Positions 51,375 through 59,393 of a stretch of DNA of 64,000 nucleotides are shown one piece after another; the first letter of the stretch is position 1; each line of letters begins with the position of its first letter. The notes under the pieces were generated by a model that was given only the letters and a program-made list of their open reading frames with translations, was not told the DNA's origin and did no database searches. The translations under genes were made by a program, and so were the position numbers. This stretch comes from Alteromonas halophila. GTDB taxonomy: Bacteria; Pseudomonadota; Gammaproteobacteria; Enterobacterales; Alteromonadaceae. The stretch covers positions 1-64,000 of the forward strand of contig NZ_BMXP01000001.1 of assembly GCF_014651815.1 (NCBI RefSeq), given 5' to 3'.

Positions 51375-52205
51375 TTATTGCGGCTGGTCGGCCTCGTCGT
51401 ATTCACCGGATTCCATCTCATTTAGCATGGACTCAAATTCGGCAAAGTCATCAAGTTGCTCGTCTTCTAATTCTTTGTCACCACTTTTACCATCGGTGAC
51501 TCTGAACTTCAGGTTCTCAAAGTAGGCATTTTTAACAAAGGCGTAATCATCGACCGCCTGTTCAATTTGCTGTTCCTGATCGATAAGCGCAGCGCGTGAC
51601 TCCAGCGCTGACACGACATAGCGGGCGATCGCGAAATTACTGTTGATAATCGCCATGGGCCATACAGTGCCATCGACAACTTCACCGCCGAAACTACGTG
51701 GGTCGTTGGGCCCTAAGAAGGGAAACATCAAAAATGGCCCGGTCTCTACACCCCAGGTGCCCAATGTTTCCCCAAACTCTTCTTCCTGACGTGCAATGCC
51801 TATTTTCTTAGCCACATCAATGGTGCCAAGTAACCCTACCGTGGAGTTCAGCGTGAAACGGGCGAGGCTGTCCATGCCCTCGTCGGCTTTACCCTGGAAA
51901 AAGTTGTTGAGCATATTGGCGGGCTCGGCCAGATTCTGGGCGGCGTTGAGCAGGCCGGTGCGAGCGAAGTCAGGCATTACGGTTACATAGGCAACCGTTA
52001 CAGGCCGCAGTATATATGCATCGATGACCTCCCAGTTAAGATCCCACATTACCCGGTTCACCGGCTCCAGCGGGTCACGGTTATCGCTCTGGCTGGCCTG
52101 TGCTTCTGCCTCGGCCTGCTGGCCTGCCTGCTGACTGGCACAGCCGGTCAGGCCAACGCTACTGAAAAAAATAAAAAAAGCGATAAGCTTGGATGTTGAA
52201 CTCAC
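51375..52205 (-). CDS. mlaA: Phospholipid-transport outer-membrane lipoprotein MlaA (VacJ)
   Basis: This 276-residue protein has the lipobox 'VGLTGC' (Cys22). 'DPLEPVNRVMWDLNWEVIDAYILRPV', 'NLAEPANMLNNFFQGK', 'TLGTWGVETGPFLMFPFLGPNDPRSF' and a charged C-terminal tail follow. MlaA extracts mislocalised phospholipids from the outer leaflet and hands them to MlaC. The unusual point is its place: its ATG overlaps the ccmI stop by 4 bases, making it the last gene of the ccm operon. Confidence 0.93.
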   Translation of the reverse strand: MSSTSKLIAFFIFFSSVGLTGCASQQAGQQAEAEAQASQSDNRDPLEPVNRVMWDLNWEVIDAYILRPVTVAYVTVMPDFARTGLLNAAQNLAEPANMLNNFFQGKADEGMDSLARFTLNSTVGLLGTIDVAKKIGIARQEEEFGETLGTWGVETGPFLMFPFLGPNDPRSFGGEVVDGTVWPMAIINSNFAIARYVVSALESRAALIDQEQQIEQAVDDYAFVKNAYFENLKFRVTDGKSGDKELEDEQLDDFAEFESMLNEMESGEYDEADQPQ

Positions 52206-53449
52206 AGCAGTTCCTCGTTAATCGTGATAGTCAGTGCAGGCATTTCGCCGGGGCGCACTTGTTCAGTTACTTCTCCCTGCCACTCGCCTTCGGCAGCAGC
52301 AACGTCGCCATCCAGCGACACTCTGGCGACAATGCGGACATTTTTCAGCTCCTGCAATGTATATTGCGGCATCATTGCATTATCTGTACTCAATTGTACC
52401 GTACTGGGTAGGTCTGGCAGTGGAATTTTGATCACTGCAGCGGGCATCCGGTTGTCACTGTCTGCATCCTGTGCAAAGACAATCAGGTAGCCTGTGTCGG
52501 GCATAGCATCACGGGCCTTGTCACCCGCGGTAACGGTAATGGAAAATCCGGTGGCTGCTTCTCCAGAGTCGGGGGTCGGCGCACCCTGCGCTCTTGCGGT
52601 CAGCGTGGCAATCCGGTTTCTGAGATTGTTAGCGACGGTGCCGTCTGCGGGTAACTTGTCTTTTACTTGTCCGAAATACTGTTGTGTGGTCGCCAAATCG
52701 CCCAGTTGTGCAGACACAACGGCCATCATCAGCGCCAGATTATCATTTTGTGGTGTTTGTTTCAGTGAATCGGCAAGTATCGACTGAGCACGCGTGAGTT
52801 GCGCGGCCTCACCGGAAGACATCAGCATCTGTGCCAGTGTAATACGGTTTTCCCGGCTCTGCGGGGCAAGTTTCACGGCGCGTTCGATGGCGTCCAGTGC
52901 CTGCGCATCCTGCCCCAGCGACATCATCAGACGACCCAGATACATCCAGCCGCGGTCATCCTCAGGCTGCTGACGCAGGCGCTGACGGATCGCCAGGGTC
53001 AGATCTGCCACATCCTGCTGGGTGAAGCTGGCCATATCGCCGCGCGCAAGCCGTTCACTGAGCGTGGGCAAATTATCAATAGCGTCCTGTGCACGTTTCA
53101 GTTGCGGTAAATGACTGACGCTGGCATACACCGCTACGCCGGCAGCGATAGCCAACACGGCCCCCGTAATTAGTGGCCCGCGAGCACCTTTGCGGCGCTC
53201 GCTGACAAACGCAGACTCATCGACCAGCGCCAGTTTCAGTTCCTGCTCGGCCTGCGCTTTGTCAGCGTCAGAAATAAGCCCTTCGCTGTATTCGCGCTCA
53301 AGCTCAGACAGACGCTGACGAATAATTTGCGTGTTACTTAAGTAGTCTGCTTTTGCGTGCTGACGACGGATAAACCAGGGCGCTGCAATTAACACCAGTA
53401 CCAGTGTCAGTAACGCCGAGACAATCAGGTAAAATACAGCCCAGCTCAT
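52202..53449 (-). CDS. ccmI: Cytochrome c biogenesis protein CcmI
   Basis: This 415-residue protein has two N-terminal membrane helices (about 5-25 and 95-112) separated by a cytoplasmic 'LSELEREYSEGLISDADKAQAEQELKLALV' loop. A TPR region (about 140-290) and a C-terminal domain ('YLIVFAQDADSDNRMPAAVIKI') follow. CcmI chaperones apocytochrome c to the heme lyase CcmF-CcmH. It overlaps ccmH and mlaA by 4 bases each. Confidence 0.9.
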   Translation of the reverse strand: MSWAVFYLIVSALLTLVLVLIAAPWFIRRQHAKADYLSNTQIIRQRLSELEREYSEGLISDADKAQAEQELKLALVDESAFVSERRKGARGPLITGAVLAIAAGVAVYASVSHLPQLKRAQDAIDNLPTLSERLARGDMASFTQQDVADLTLAIRQRLRQQPEDDRGWMYLGRLMMSLGQDAQALDAIERAVKLAPQSRENRITLAQMLMSSGEAAQLTRAQSILADSLKQTPQNDNLALMMAVVSAQLGDLATTQQYFGQVKDKLPADGTVANNLRNRIATLTARAQGAPTPDSGEAATGFSITVTAGDKARDAMPDTGYLIVFAQDADSDNRMPAAVIKIPLPDLPSTVQLSTDNAMMPQYTLQELKNVRIVARVSLDGDVAAAEGEWQGEVTEQVRPGEMPALTITINEELL

Positions 53450-53895
53450 TCTTTCTCCTGTTTCAGCATGGCGTCGGCTTTCGCAAGCTTTTCTTCTATA
53501 TTGTCGTCATCCACTGTTGTGCGGCGTCGAATCAGCACCACACTCATCGCCACCACAATAAACGCGAAAGGGATAGCCCACAGCCACAGCGTGGCCGCAG
53601 TAACCGGTGGCTGGTAATGGACGAAATCACCATAGCGGGCCTTCATGTAGTCGATCACCTGTTGCTCAGATTTGCCCTCTTTAAGCAGTGCGTACACTTT
53701 GCGACGCATATCGTGGGCAATCATGGCGTTGCTGTCAGCAATGTTCTGGTTCTGACACATCGGGCACCGCAACTCTTCTGTTAAGCGAAGAAACTGCGCA
53801 CGGGTGTTGGGGTCGTCAAAAGCGTAATTGTCTTCGCTGGCGGTCACGTGCGAACTGAGCAGTAACGCCAACAGCATCAGTAGAACATGTTTCAC
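53446..53895 (-). CDS. ccmH: Cytochrome c biogenesis protein CcmH
   Basis: This 149-residue protein has a signal peptide, the redox motif 'LRCPMCQNQNIADSNA', 'RRKVYALLKEGKSEQQVIDYM' and one C-terminal membrane helix. It is the short CcmH (CcmL-type) with the separate TPR part in CcmI. It reduces the CxxCH cysteines of apocytochrome c. It overlaps ccmG and ccmI by 4 bases each. Confidence 0.94.
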   Translation of the reverse strand: MKHVLLMLLALLLSSHVTASEDNYAFDDPNTRAQFLRLTEELRCPMCQNQNIADSNAMIAHDMRRKVYALLKEGKSEQQVIDYMKARYGDFVHYQPPVTAATLWLWAIPFAFIVVAMSVVLIRRRTTVDDDNIEEKLAKADAMLKQEKE

Positions 53896-54491
53896 TCGGC
53901 AGCCTCCAAAGAACGGTTTTGCTGACGAAGGCGGTTATACAGCGGGCCAATCTTATTGTTCCAGACGCGTTCGTTAATATCGCCAATGTGGTGCATACGT
54001 ATAATGCCTTCTGCATCAATGACAAAGTGCTCAGGGGCGCCGGTGACGCCTAGATCCAGCGACATATCACGGTAAACATCAAAAATATTAAATGCGTAAG
54101 GGTTGCCATAGCGTGACAGCATATCGGTGACTTCCTGCTGAACCCGGCTGAGTGTTTTGGTACCAAAATCCGGATCCAGATCCTGGTCAAAATACAGGCC
54201 CACAAATGTCACATCCTGTTCGCGGCTCAGCTTTGTCAGGTAGGGCAGTTCAACGGCGCAGGTCACGCACCACACACCCCATACATTCAGAATACGAACC
54301 TTGCCAGTAAGATCGTCCGGGCCGTATGAGGTATCCGGTTGCATCAGATCGGGCAGACTGAAATCGGGAAGTGGCTTACCGGTTGCCTGCGAATCCAGTT
54401 CGCGGGGGTCTGAAAACAGCCCCTGAAATAAGAACACGATCAATACGGTAAATAACAGCACAGGGACGGCGACCAGAGGGAATTTTTTCAT
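53892..54491 (-). CDS. ccmG: Thiol:disulfide interchange protein CcmG (DsbE)
   Basis: This 199-residue membrane-anchored thioredoxin has an N-terminal helix (about 5-25) and the active site Cys-x2-Cys in 'VWGVWCVTCAVELPYL'. 'GVTGAPEHFVIDAEGIIRMHHIG' contains the cis-Pro region. It keeps apocytochrome thiols reduced for heme attachment. It overlaps the genes on both sides by 4 bases. Confidence 0.95.
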   Translation of the reverse strand: MKKFPLVAVPVLLFTVLIVFLFQGLFSDPRELDSQATGKPLPDFSLPDLMQPDTSYGPDDLTGKVRILNVWGVWCVTCAVELPYLTKLSREQDVTFVGLYFDQDLDPDFGTKTLSRVQQEVTDMLSRYGNPYAFNIFDVYRDMSLDLGVTGAPEHFVIDAEGIIRMHHIGDINERVWNNKIGPLYNRLRQQNRSLEAAE

Positions 54492-56491
54492 GATTGTTCT
54501 CCCGTCTGAGTTGTTGTCTGAGGATGCGAAAATGTCTGCTTGAGTCTGGCCAGCTTGGCCATCCGGTAGCGCCTGTCGCTAATTGAGCAGGCACCGCCAA
54601 GCGCCATGATCGCCGCGCCGCACCAAATCCAGATCACAAACGGCTTAATGTAAATTCGCACTGCCCAGGCACCATTCTCGAGTGGTTCACCCATGGCGAT
54701 AAACAAGTCCCGGGTCAGCGTAGAGTGGATCCCCGCTTCTGTCATTGGCATCCGCTGTACAGTGTACATCCGCTTCTCTGGCTCCAGGTGTACGACTTTT
54801 TCGCCATTACGGAAGACATCAAAGATCCCGATGTCAGCATCGTAGTTGGGTCCCTGATGCTTGACGACGTCACGGAAGGTGAATTCATACCCGCCCAGTG
54901 AGACAGTTTCACCCGGAGCCATCCGGACATCACGTTCCACCTCGTAATTCGACACCAGTGATATGCCAATCAGCGTCACGGCAAAGCCTAAATGGCCAAG
55001 CACCATCCCCCAGTGGCTGGGCGTGAGTTTGCGTAGCCGCCTCAACATGCTGTCATTATCCTGCATAGCGCCAATGCGCTGTAAGACTTCCTGAATGCTG
55101 GTGATAAGGATCCAGAACGCCATGGTCAGACCAAGTGCCGCCATATAGCTTGGCTGGCTGTAACTCATGGAAACCAGGAACGCCGCACTGATACTAAGAC
55201 CAAAGGCCAGCAGCAGCTGGTTACGCAGCGCAGCAACATGCTGCTGCTTCCAGCGCGTCAGCGGGCCTAGCCCCAGAAACAATACGAAGGGAACAACCAG
55301 CCACGTGAACATCTGATTAAAGAAGGGGGCACCGACAGAAATTGATCCCAGTCCCAGTTCTTTGTGGACCAGCGGCAGTAAGGTTCCCAGCAGGACCACC
55401 AGGGTCGCCGCGCATAGCAGCACATTATTGCCCATGAGCAGCACTTCACGGGAAAACGCCTGATAGCGACCGGGACTTTTGAGTTGAGAGGCCCGCAGGG
55501 CATAAAGCAGCAGACCAAAGCCCGACAGAATTACCAGGATCCCGAGGATAAACAGGCCCCGGGTGGGATCACTGGCGAAGGAATGCACTGACACAATCAC
55601 GCCGGAACGGACCAGGAACGTGCCCAGCAGACTTAAGGAAAACGCGGCAATGGCCAGCAGCACGGTCCAGGACTTAAACGCTTTGCGCTTCTCGGTGACG
55701 GCTAATGAGTGCATTAGCGCGGTTCCTGCCAGCCAGGGCATGAATGACGCGTTCTCTACCGGATCCCAGAACCACCAGCCGCCCCAGCCAAGCTCGTAGT
55801 ATGCCCACCAGCTACCCAGTGCAATGCCGACACTTAAGAAGCTCCAGGCAGCAATTACCCATGGCCGTGACCAGCGCGCCCAGGTAGAGTCCAGCTGGCC
55901 GGAGAGTAACGCCGAAATGGCAAAGGCAAAAGCCACAGAAAAGCCCACATAGCCCATGTACAGCATTGGCGGATGGATAATCATGCCAAAATCCTGTAGT
56001 AACGGATTTAAGTCGCGGCCATCGACCGGAAAGAACGGCAGCATGCTGTCAAAGGGATTAGAGGTAAGCAGCATAAACAGATAAAAGCCGACCGACACCA
56101 TACCCAGCACAGACAGCACGCGGGATACCATGGCATGCGGAATGCCGCGGCTGAATAGCGCGACGGCTACCGTCCAGATGGAGAGCATCAGCACCCATAA
56201 TAAGAACGACCCTTCGTGACCGCCCCAGACTGCCGTGACTTTATAGTGCAGCGGTAACCGGCTGTTAGAATGCTGGGCGACATAAGCGAGACTAAAATCA
56301 TCGGTAACAAAGGCATACACCAGGCACACAAATGAAATAAGCGTAAAGAAGAACAGACCAATCGCCAGAGGGCGGGCCGTGGCCATTAGCGTGTCATGCT
56401 GACGGTATGCGCCCCACAGGGGATAGACGGCCAACAGAATAGAAACAACCAGAGCCAGCGTCAGCGAGATATTACCTATTTCCGGAACCAT
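54488..56491 (-). CDS. ccmF: Heme lyase CcmF
   Basis: This 667-residue polytopic protein has the periplasmic heme-handling WWD motif 'GWGGWWFWDPVENASFMPWL', 'FGMIIHPPMLYMGYVG', 'VWGGHEGSFLLW' and a C-terminal periplasmic segment. CcmF takes heme from holo-CcmE and attaches it to apocytochrome c with CcmH and CcmI. Full length; it overlaps ccmG by 4 bases. Confidence 0.97.
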   Translation of the reverse strand: MVPEIGNISLTLALVVSILLAVYPLWGAYRQHDTLMATARPLAIGLFFFTLISFVCLVYAFVTDDFSLAYVAQHSNSRLPLHYKVTAVWGGHEGSFLLWVLMLSIWTVAVALFSRGIPHAMVSRVLSVLGMVSVGFYLFMLLTSNPFDSMLPFFPVDGRDLNPLLQDFGMIIHPPMLYMGYVGFSVAFAFAISALLSGQLDSTWARWSRPWVIAAWSFLSVGIALGSWWAYYELGWGGWWFWDPVENASFMPWLAGTALMHSLAVTEKRKAFKSWTVLLAIAAFSLSLLGTFLVRSGVIVSVHSFASDPTRGLFILGILVILSGFGLLLYALRASQLKSPGRYQAFSREVLLMGNNVLLCAATLVVLLGTLLPLVHKELGLGSISVGAPFFNQMFTWLVVPFVLFLGLGPLTRWKQQHVAALRNQLLLAFGLSISAAFLVSMSYSQPSYMAALGLTMAFWILITSIQEVLQRIGAMQDNDSMLRRLRKLTPSHWGMVLGHLGFAVTLIGISLVSNYEVERDVRMAPGETVSLGGYEFTFRDVVKHQGPNYDADIGIFDVFRNGEKVVHLEPEKRMYTVQRMPMTEAGIHSTLTRDLFIAMGEPLENGAWAVRIYIKPFVIWIWCGAAIMALGGACSISDRRYRMAKLARLKQTFSHPQTTTQTGEQS

Positions 56492-56494
56492 GAC

Positions 56495-56980
56495 TTAATT
56501 GCCTGCGTTGTCGGGTTTCACGTGTTTAATGCCTTTCATTTTTTCCGCTAGTTCGGGAGGCATGTATTCCTCATCATGCTTTGCCAGTACTTCCTGGGCC
56601 TTGATCGTGCGGCTATCGAGAAGGGTGCCGGTGGCGACGATACCCTGACCTTCGCGAAACAGATCCGGCAGGATCCCTGTATACTGCACCGAAACTTTGG
56701 GCCCCACGTCAATAAGATCAAAGGTTACTGCCAGCGTCTCACTGTCGCGTGATACGGAGCCTGGTACAACCATGCCACCAATCCGTAAACGCTGACCGAC
56801 CTGCGGTTTGCGGCCGTCTTTTCCTTCGATAATTTCGCTGGGCGTGTAAAACAAATCGATACTGTCGGTCAGGGCATACAGCATCAGTGATACAGCCCCA
56901 CCAATGAGTACCGCAATGGACAAAAACAGCGTAAGACGTTTTTTTCTGCGAGGATTCATAACTTCACTACTCTTGAGCAA
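56495..56980 (-). CDS. ccmE: Heme chaperone CcmE
   Basis: This 161-residue protein has one N-terminal membrane helix (about 18-38) and an OB-fold domain with '[13 protein letters not shown]' and '[21 protein letters not shown]'. The conserved heme-binding His is in '[14 protein letters not shown]'. It carries heme covalently from CcmC to CcmF. It lies 3 bases before ccmF. Confidence 0.96.
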   Translation of the reverse strand: MLKSSEVMNPRRKKRLTLFLSIAVLIGGAVSLMLYALTDSIDLFYTPSEIIEGKDGRKPQVGQRLRIGGMVVPGSVSRDSETLAVTFDLIDVGPKVSVQYTGILPDLFREGQGIVATGTLLDSRTIKAQEVLAKHDEEYMPPELAEKMKGIKHVKPDNAGN

Positions 56981-56989
56981 TACTAAGCA

Positions 56990-57187
56990 TCAGGATGCGC
57001 GTCTGGCGCGCCGAATACGTTCATGACGGGCTTTTTCCTGCAGCACTTTTTTAAGCAGGCTGCGGTGTTGTACATGACTTTGCACTGCCAGAATACCCAT
57101 TACCAGTGCGGTGACACCAAACGACAGCCAGACATAAAAGCCATAACCGCCCATGGCAATAAAGGCCGATAAACTTTCAAACTGCAC
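56990..57187 (-). CDS. ccmD: Heme exporter protein CcmD
   Basis: This 65-residue protein has a single membrane helix ('YGFYVWLSFGVTALVMGILAV') and a basic cytoplasmic tail ending 'RHERIRRARRAS'. I place the start at GTG 57187, overlapping ccmC by 11 bases; a longer upstream frame is ccmC in another register. CcmD helps release holo-CcmE from CcmABC. Confidence 0.9.
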   Translation of the reverse strand: MQFESLSAFIAMGGYGFYVWLSFGVTALVMGILAVQSHVQHRSLLKKVLQEKARHERIRRARRAS

Positions 57188-57932
57188 GGCGATTCTCCCG
57201 TTGTTCTGCCAGCGCCTGTACCCACGGGCGATGCACGTCGCGGCGCAAAATTTCACTGCGTAGCCGCACCACCGTGACCGCCGCAATAAAGAAGGCGAAG
57301 CCGGCCAGATTGATTAGCAGCGGCCACAGCATCTCAGGCGCAATTGACGGCGTATCAAACTTGCTGATGGTGGCGCCCTGATGCAGCGTATTCCACCACT
57401 CTACCGAGTAGTGGATAATGGGCACATTGACGACCCCCACCAGGGCCATGACACCCGCGGCTTTGCCAGCCTGCTGTTTATCTTCGAAGGCGCCGTACAG
57501 AGCAATAACGCCCATATACAGAAACAGCAGGATCAGTTCTGACGTCAGGCGGGCATCCCATACCCACCAGGCCCCCCACATGGGCTTGCCCCAGGCTGCG
57601 CCGGTCACCAGTGCAATAAAGGTCATCACAGCGCCTACCGGCGCCATAGCGATCATTGCCATAAACGCGGTACGCCATTGCCAGACCAGACCCACAACGG
57701 CGGCCACCGCCATCGCAACATAGGTACTCATCGACAATATTGCACTGGGCACGTGAATATAGATAATGCGAAACGAGTCACCCTGCTGGTAATCCTGCGG
57801 GGCGAACAGTAAGCCCCAGATGCTGCCCGTCACCAGACAAACGGCTGCCAGGCTCCAGAACCAGGGCTGCAGTGTCTGGCACAACTGATAAGCGCGCTCT
57901 GGTTTGGCGTAAGGATGTAAGAACTTCCACAT
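57177..57932 (-). CDS. ccmC: Heme exporter protein CcmC
   Basis: This 251-residue protein with six helices has the WWD motif 'WGKPMWGAWWVWDARLTSELIL' and flanking His residues ('IYIHVPSAI', 'VPIIHYSVEWWNTLHQG'). It delivers heme to CcmE. It overlaps ccmB by one base and ccmD by 11. Confidence 0.96.
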   Translation of the reverse strand: MWKFLHPYAKPERAYQLCQTLQPWFWSLAAVCLVTGSIWGLLFAPQDYQQGDSFRIIYIHVPSAILSMSTYVAMAVAAVVGLVWQWRTAFMAMIAMAPVGAVMTFIALVTGAAWGKPMWGAWWVWDARLTSELILLFLYMGVIALYGAFEDKQQAGKAAGVMALVGVVNVPIIHYSVEWWNTLHQGATISKFDTPSIAPEMLWPLLINLAGFAFFIAAVTVVRLRSEILRRDVHRPWVQALAEQRENRRAV

Positions 57933-58600
57933 CAGTTTTGACTCACTCTAAGGGCATAGGCAATAGCAAATGGTGACGCTGCCACCGACAGCAATAACAT
58001 CGCGCCAATAATAGCAATTTGTGGCTGATAAGGTAATTGCAGTGCGGCAGAATCCACGGCAGATGTGGCAAATATCAGTAACGGTATAAATACCGGTATC
58101 AGTAACAGCGCCAGTAGCAGGCCACCGCGCTGCAGTCCTACCGTCAGTCCAACGGCAATCGCCCCAACAAAAGACAGTAATGGTGTCCCCAGTATCAGGG
58201 TAACGATGAGAGCCTGGTACATGCCGAATGTCAGGTTGAGAAACACCGCCAGCAGTGGCGACAGCAACAGCAGCGGGATAAAGCTGACCAGCCAGTGTCC
58301 CAGCACTTTGACCGCCACAACCTGCCACAATGGCACGGGTGAAAGCATGACCTGCTCCAGTGAGCCGTCCTGAAAGTCGTCCCGGAATAACCGCTCCATA
58401 CCCATCAGCGATGACAGGATTGCGGCTATCCAGATCACCCCAGGCCCAATTCGCTGCAGGGTATCCGGGGAAGGGCCGACACCTAAAGGAAACAGGGTCA
58501 CCACCATCAGCAAAAACATAATCGGCTGCACCAGTTCCGACTTCTGGCGAAAGGCAATGGCCATATCGCGTTTAAATACGCCGTCAAATAACGGGCTCAT
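57932..58600 (-). CDS. ccmB: Heme exporter protein CcmB
   Basis: This 222-residue membrane protein with six helices contains 'FKRDMAIAFRQKSELVQPIMFLLMV', 'DFQDGSLEQVMLSP' and 'LTVGLQRGGLLLALLLIPVFIPLLIF'. It is the permease-like partner of CcmA; the pair drives release of holo-CcmE. It overlaps ccmA by 4 bases. Confidence 0.96.
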   Translation of the reverse strand: MSPLFDGVFKRDMAIAFRQKSELVQPIMFLLMVVTLFPLGVGPSPDTLQRIGPGVIWIAAILSSLMGMERLFRDDFQDGSLEQVMLSPVPLWQVVAVKVLGHWLVSFIPLLLLSPLLAVFLNLTFGMYQALIVTLILGTPLLSFVGAIAVGLTVGLQRGGLLLALLLIPVFIPLLIFATSAVDSAALQLPYQPQIAIIGAMLLLSVAASPFAIAYALRVSQN

Positions 58601-59223
58601 AACCGATACTCCAAATCCATGTTCGTCACGGGACCAGCGCGCTTGGACAACGGTTGATGAGACGTTGTCAGCAGCATGCCGCCATCAGCAACATGATGGG
58701 CAAACAGGGTCTCCAGCAGCGCAATGCCCTGTGTATCCAGTGCCGTAAAGGGCTCGTCCAGCAGCCACACGCTGGCGGGTTTCAGCCATAGCCTTGCCAG
58801 CGCCGCCCGGCGCTGCTGACCGGCTGAGAGCAGGCGCACGGGAATATCTTCCAGTCCCACCAGCCCGAGTTTTTCCAGTGCCTGGTAAGCGGCTTTCGGG
58901 TCGAACGTCAGATATTGCTGGGCCAGCCAGAAACGAAGGTTTTCCATTGCACTTAAGGTGCTGTTAAGCGCGGGCTTGTGACCCAGATAGATAAGCGCTT
59001 TGTGATAGGCTGCGATATCGTTGCTGACTGGCGCGCCCTGAAAATACACCGTGCCCGCGTCAGGCGCTGCCAGCCCAGTCAGAATTCGCAACAGACTGGT
59101 TTTCCCCGCGCCATTGGGCCCCCGAAGGTAGACAAGCTGTCCGGGCTCCAGCGACATAGACAAGCGCTCGAACAGTACGCGGTCGCGTTTAATGCAGGTG
59201 AGTTCGCTTGCAACAAGACTCAA
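58597..59223 (-). CDS. ccmA: Cytochrome c biogenesis ATP-binding protein CcmA
   Basis: This 208-residue ABC ATPase has Walker A 'GPNGAGKTSLLRILTG', signature 'LSAGQQRRAALARL' and Walker B 'VWLLDEPFTALD'. It is the first gene of the ccmABCDEFGHI-mlaA operon. About 170 bases separate it from the divergent FliK-like gene, so the operon promoter should lie there. Confidence 0.96.
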   Translation of the reverse strand: MSLVASELTCIKRDRVLFERLSMSLEPGQLVYLRGPNGAGKTSLLRILTGLAAPDAGTVYFQGAPVSNDIAAYHKALIYLGHKPALNSTLSAMENLRFWLAQQYLTFDPKAAYQALEKLGLVGLEDIPVRLLSAGQQRRAALARLWLKPASVWLLDEPFTALDTQGIALLETLFAHHVADGGMLLTTSHQPLSKRAGPVTNMDLEYRL

Positions 59224-59393
59224 CGACGATCCCTCTTATACGCACAGAAGTAAAAATTCCCGCGCATTCTAACATAGCCGGCCCGTTTCGCATTGCCGAG
59301 GTTCGCGAATTACACAGATTTATGATTTACTTCAAATAACACGCCGGTTTTCGGCAAAGGTAAAGCCTTCCCTATCATGACCGATAACACCTT

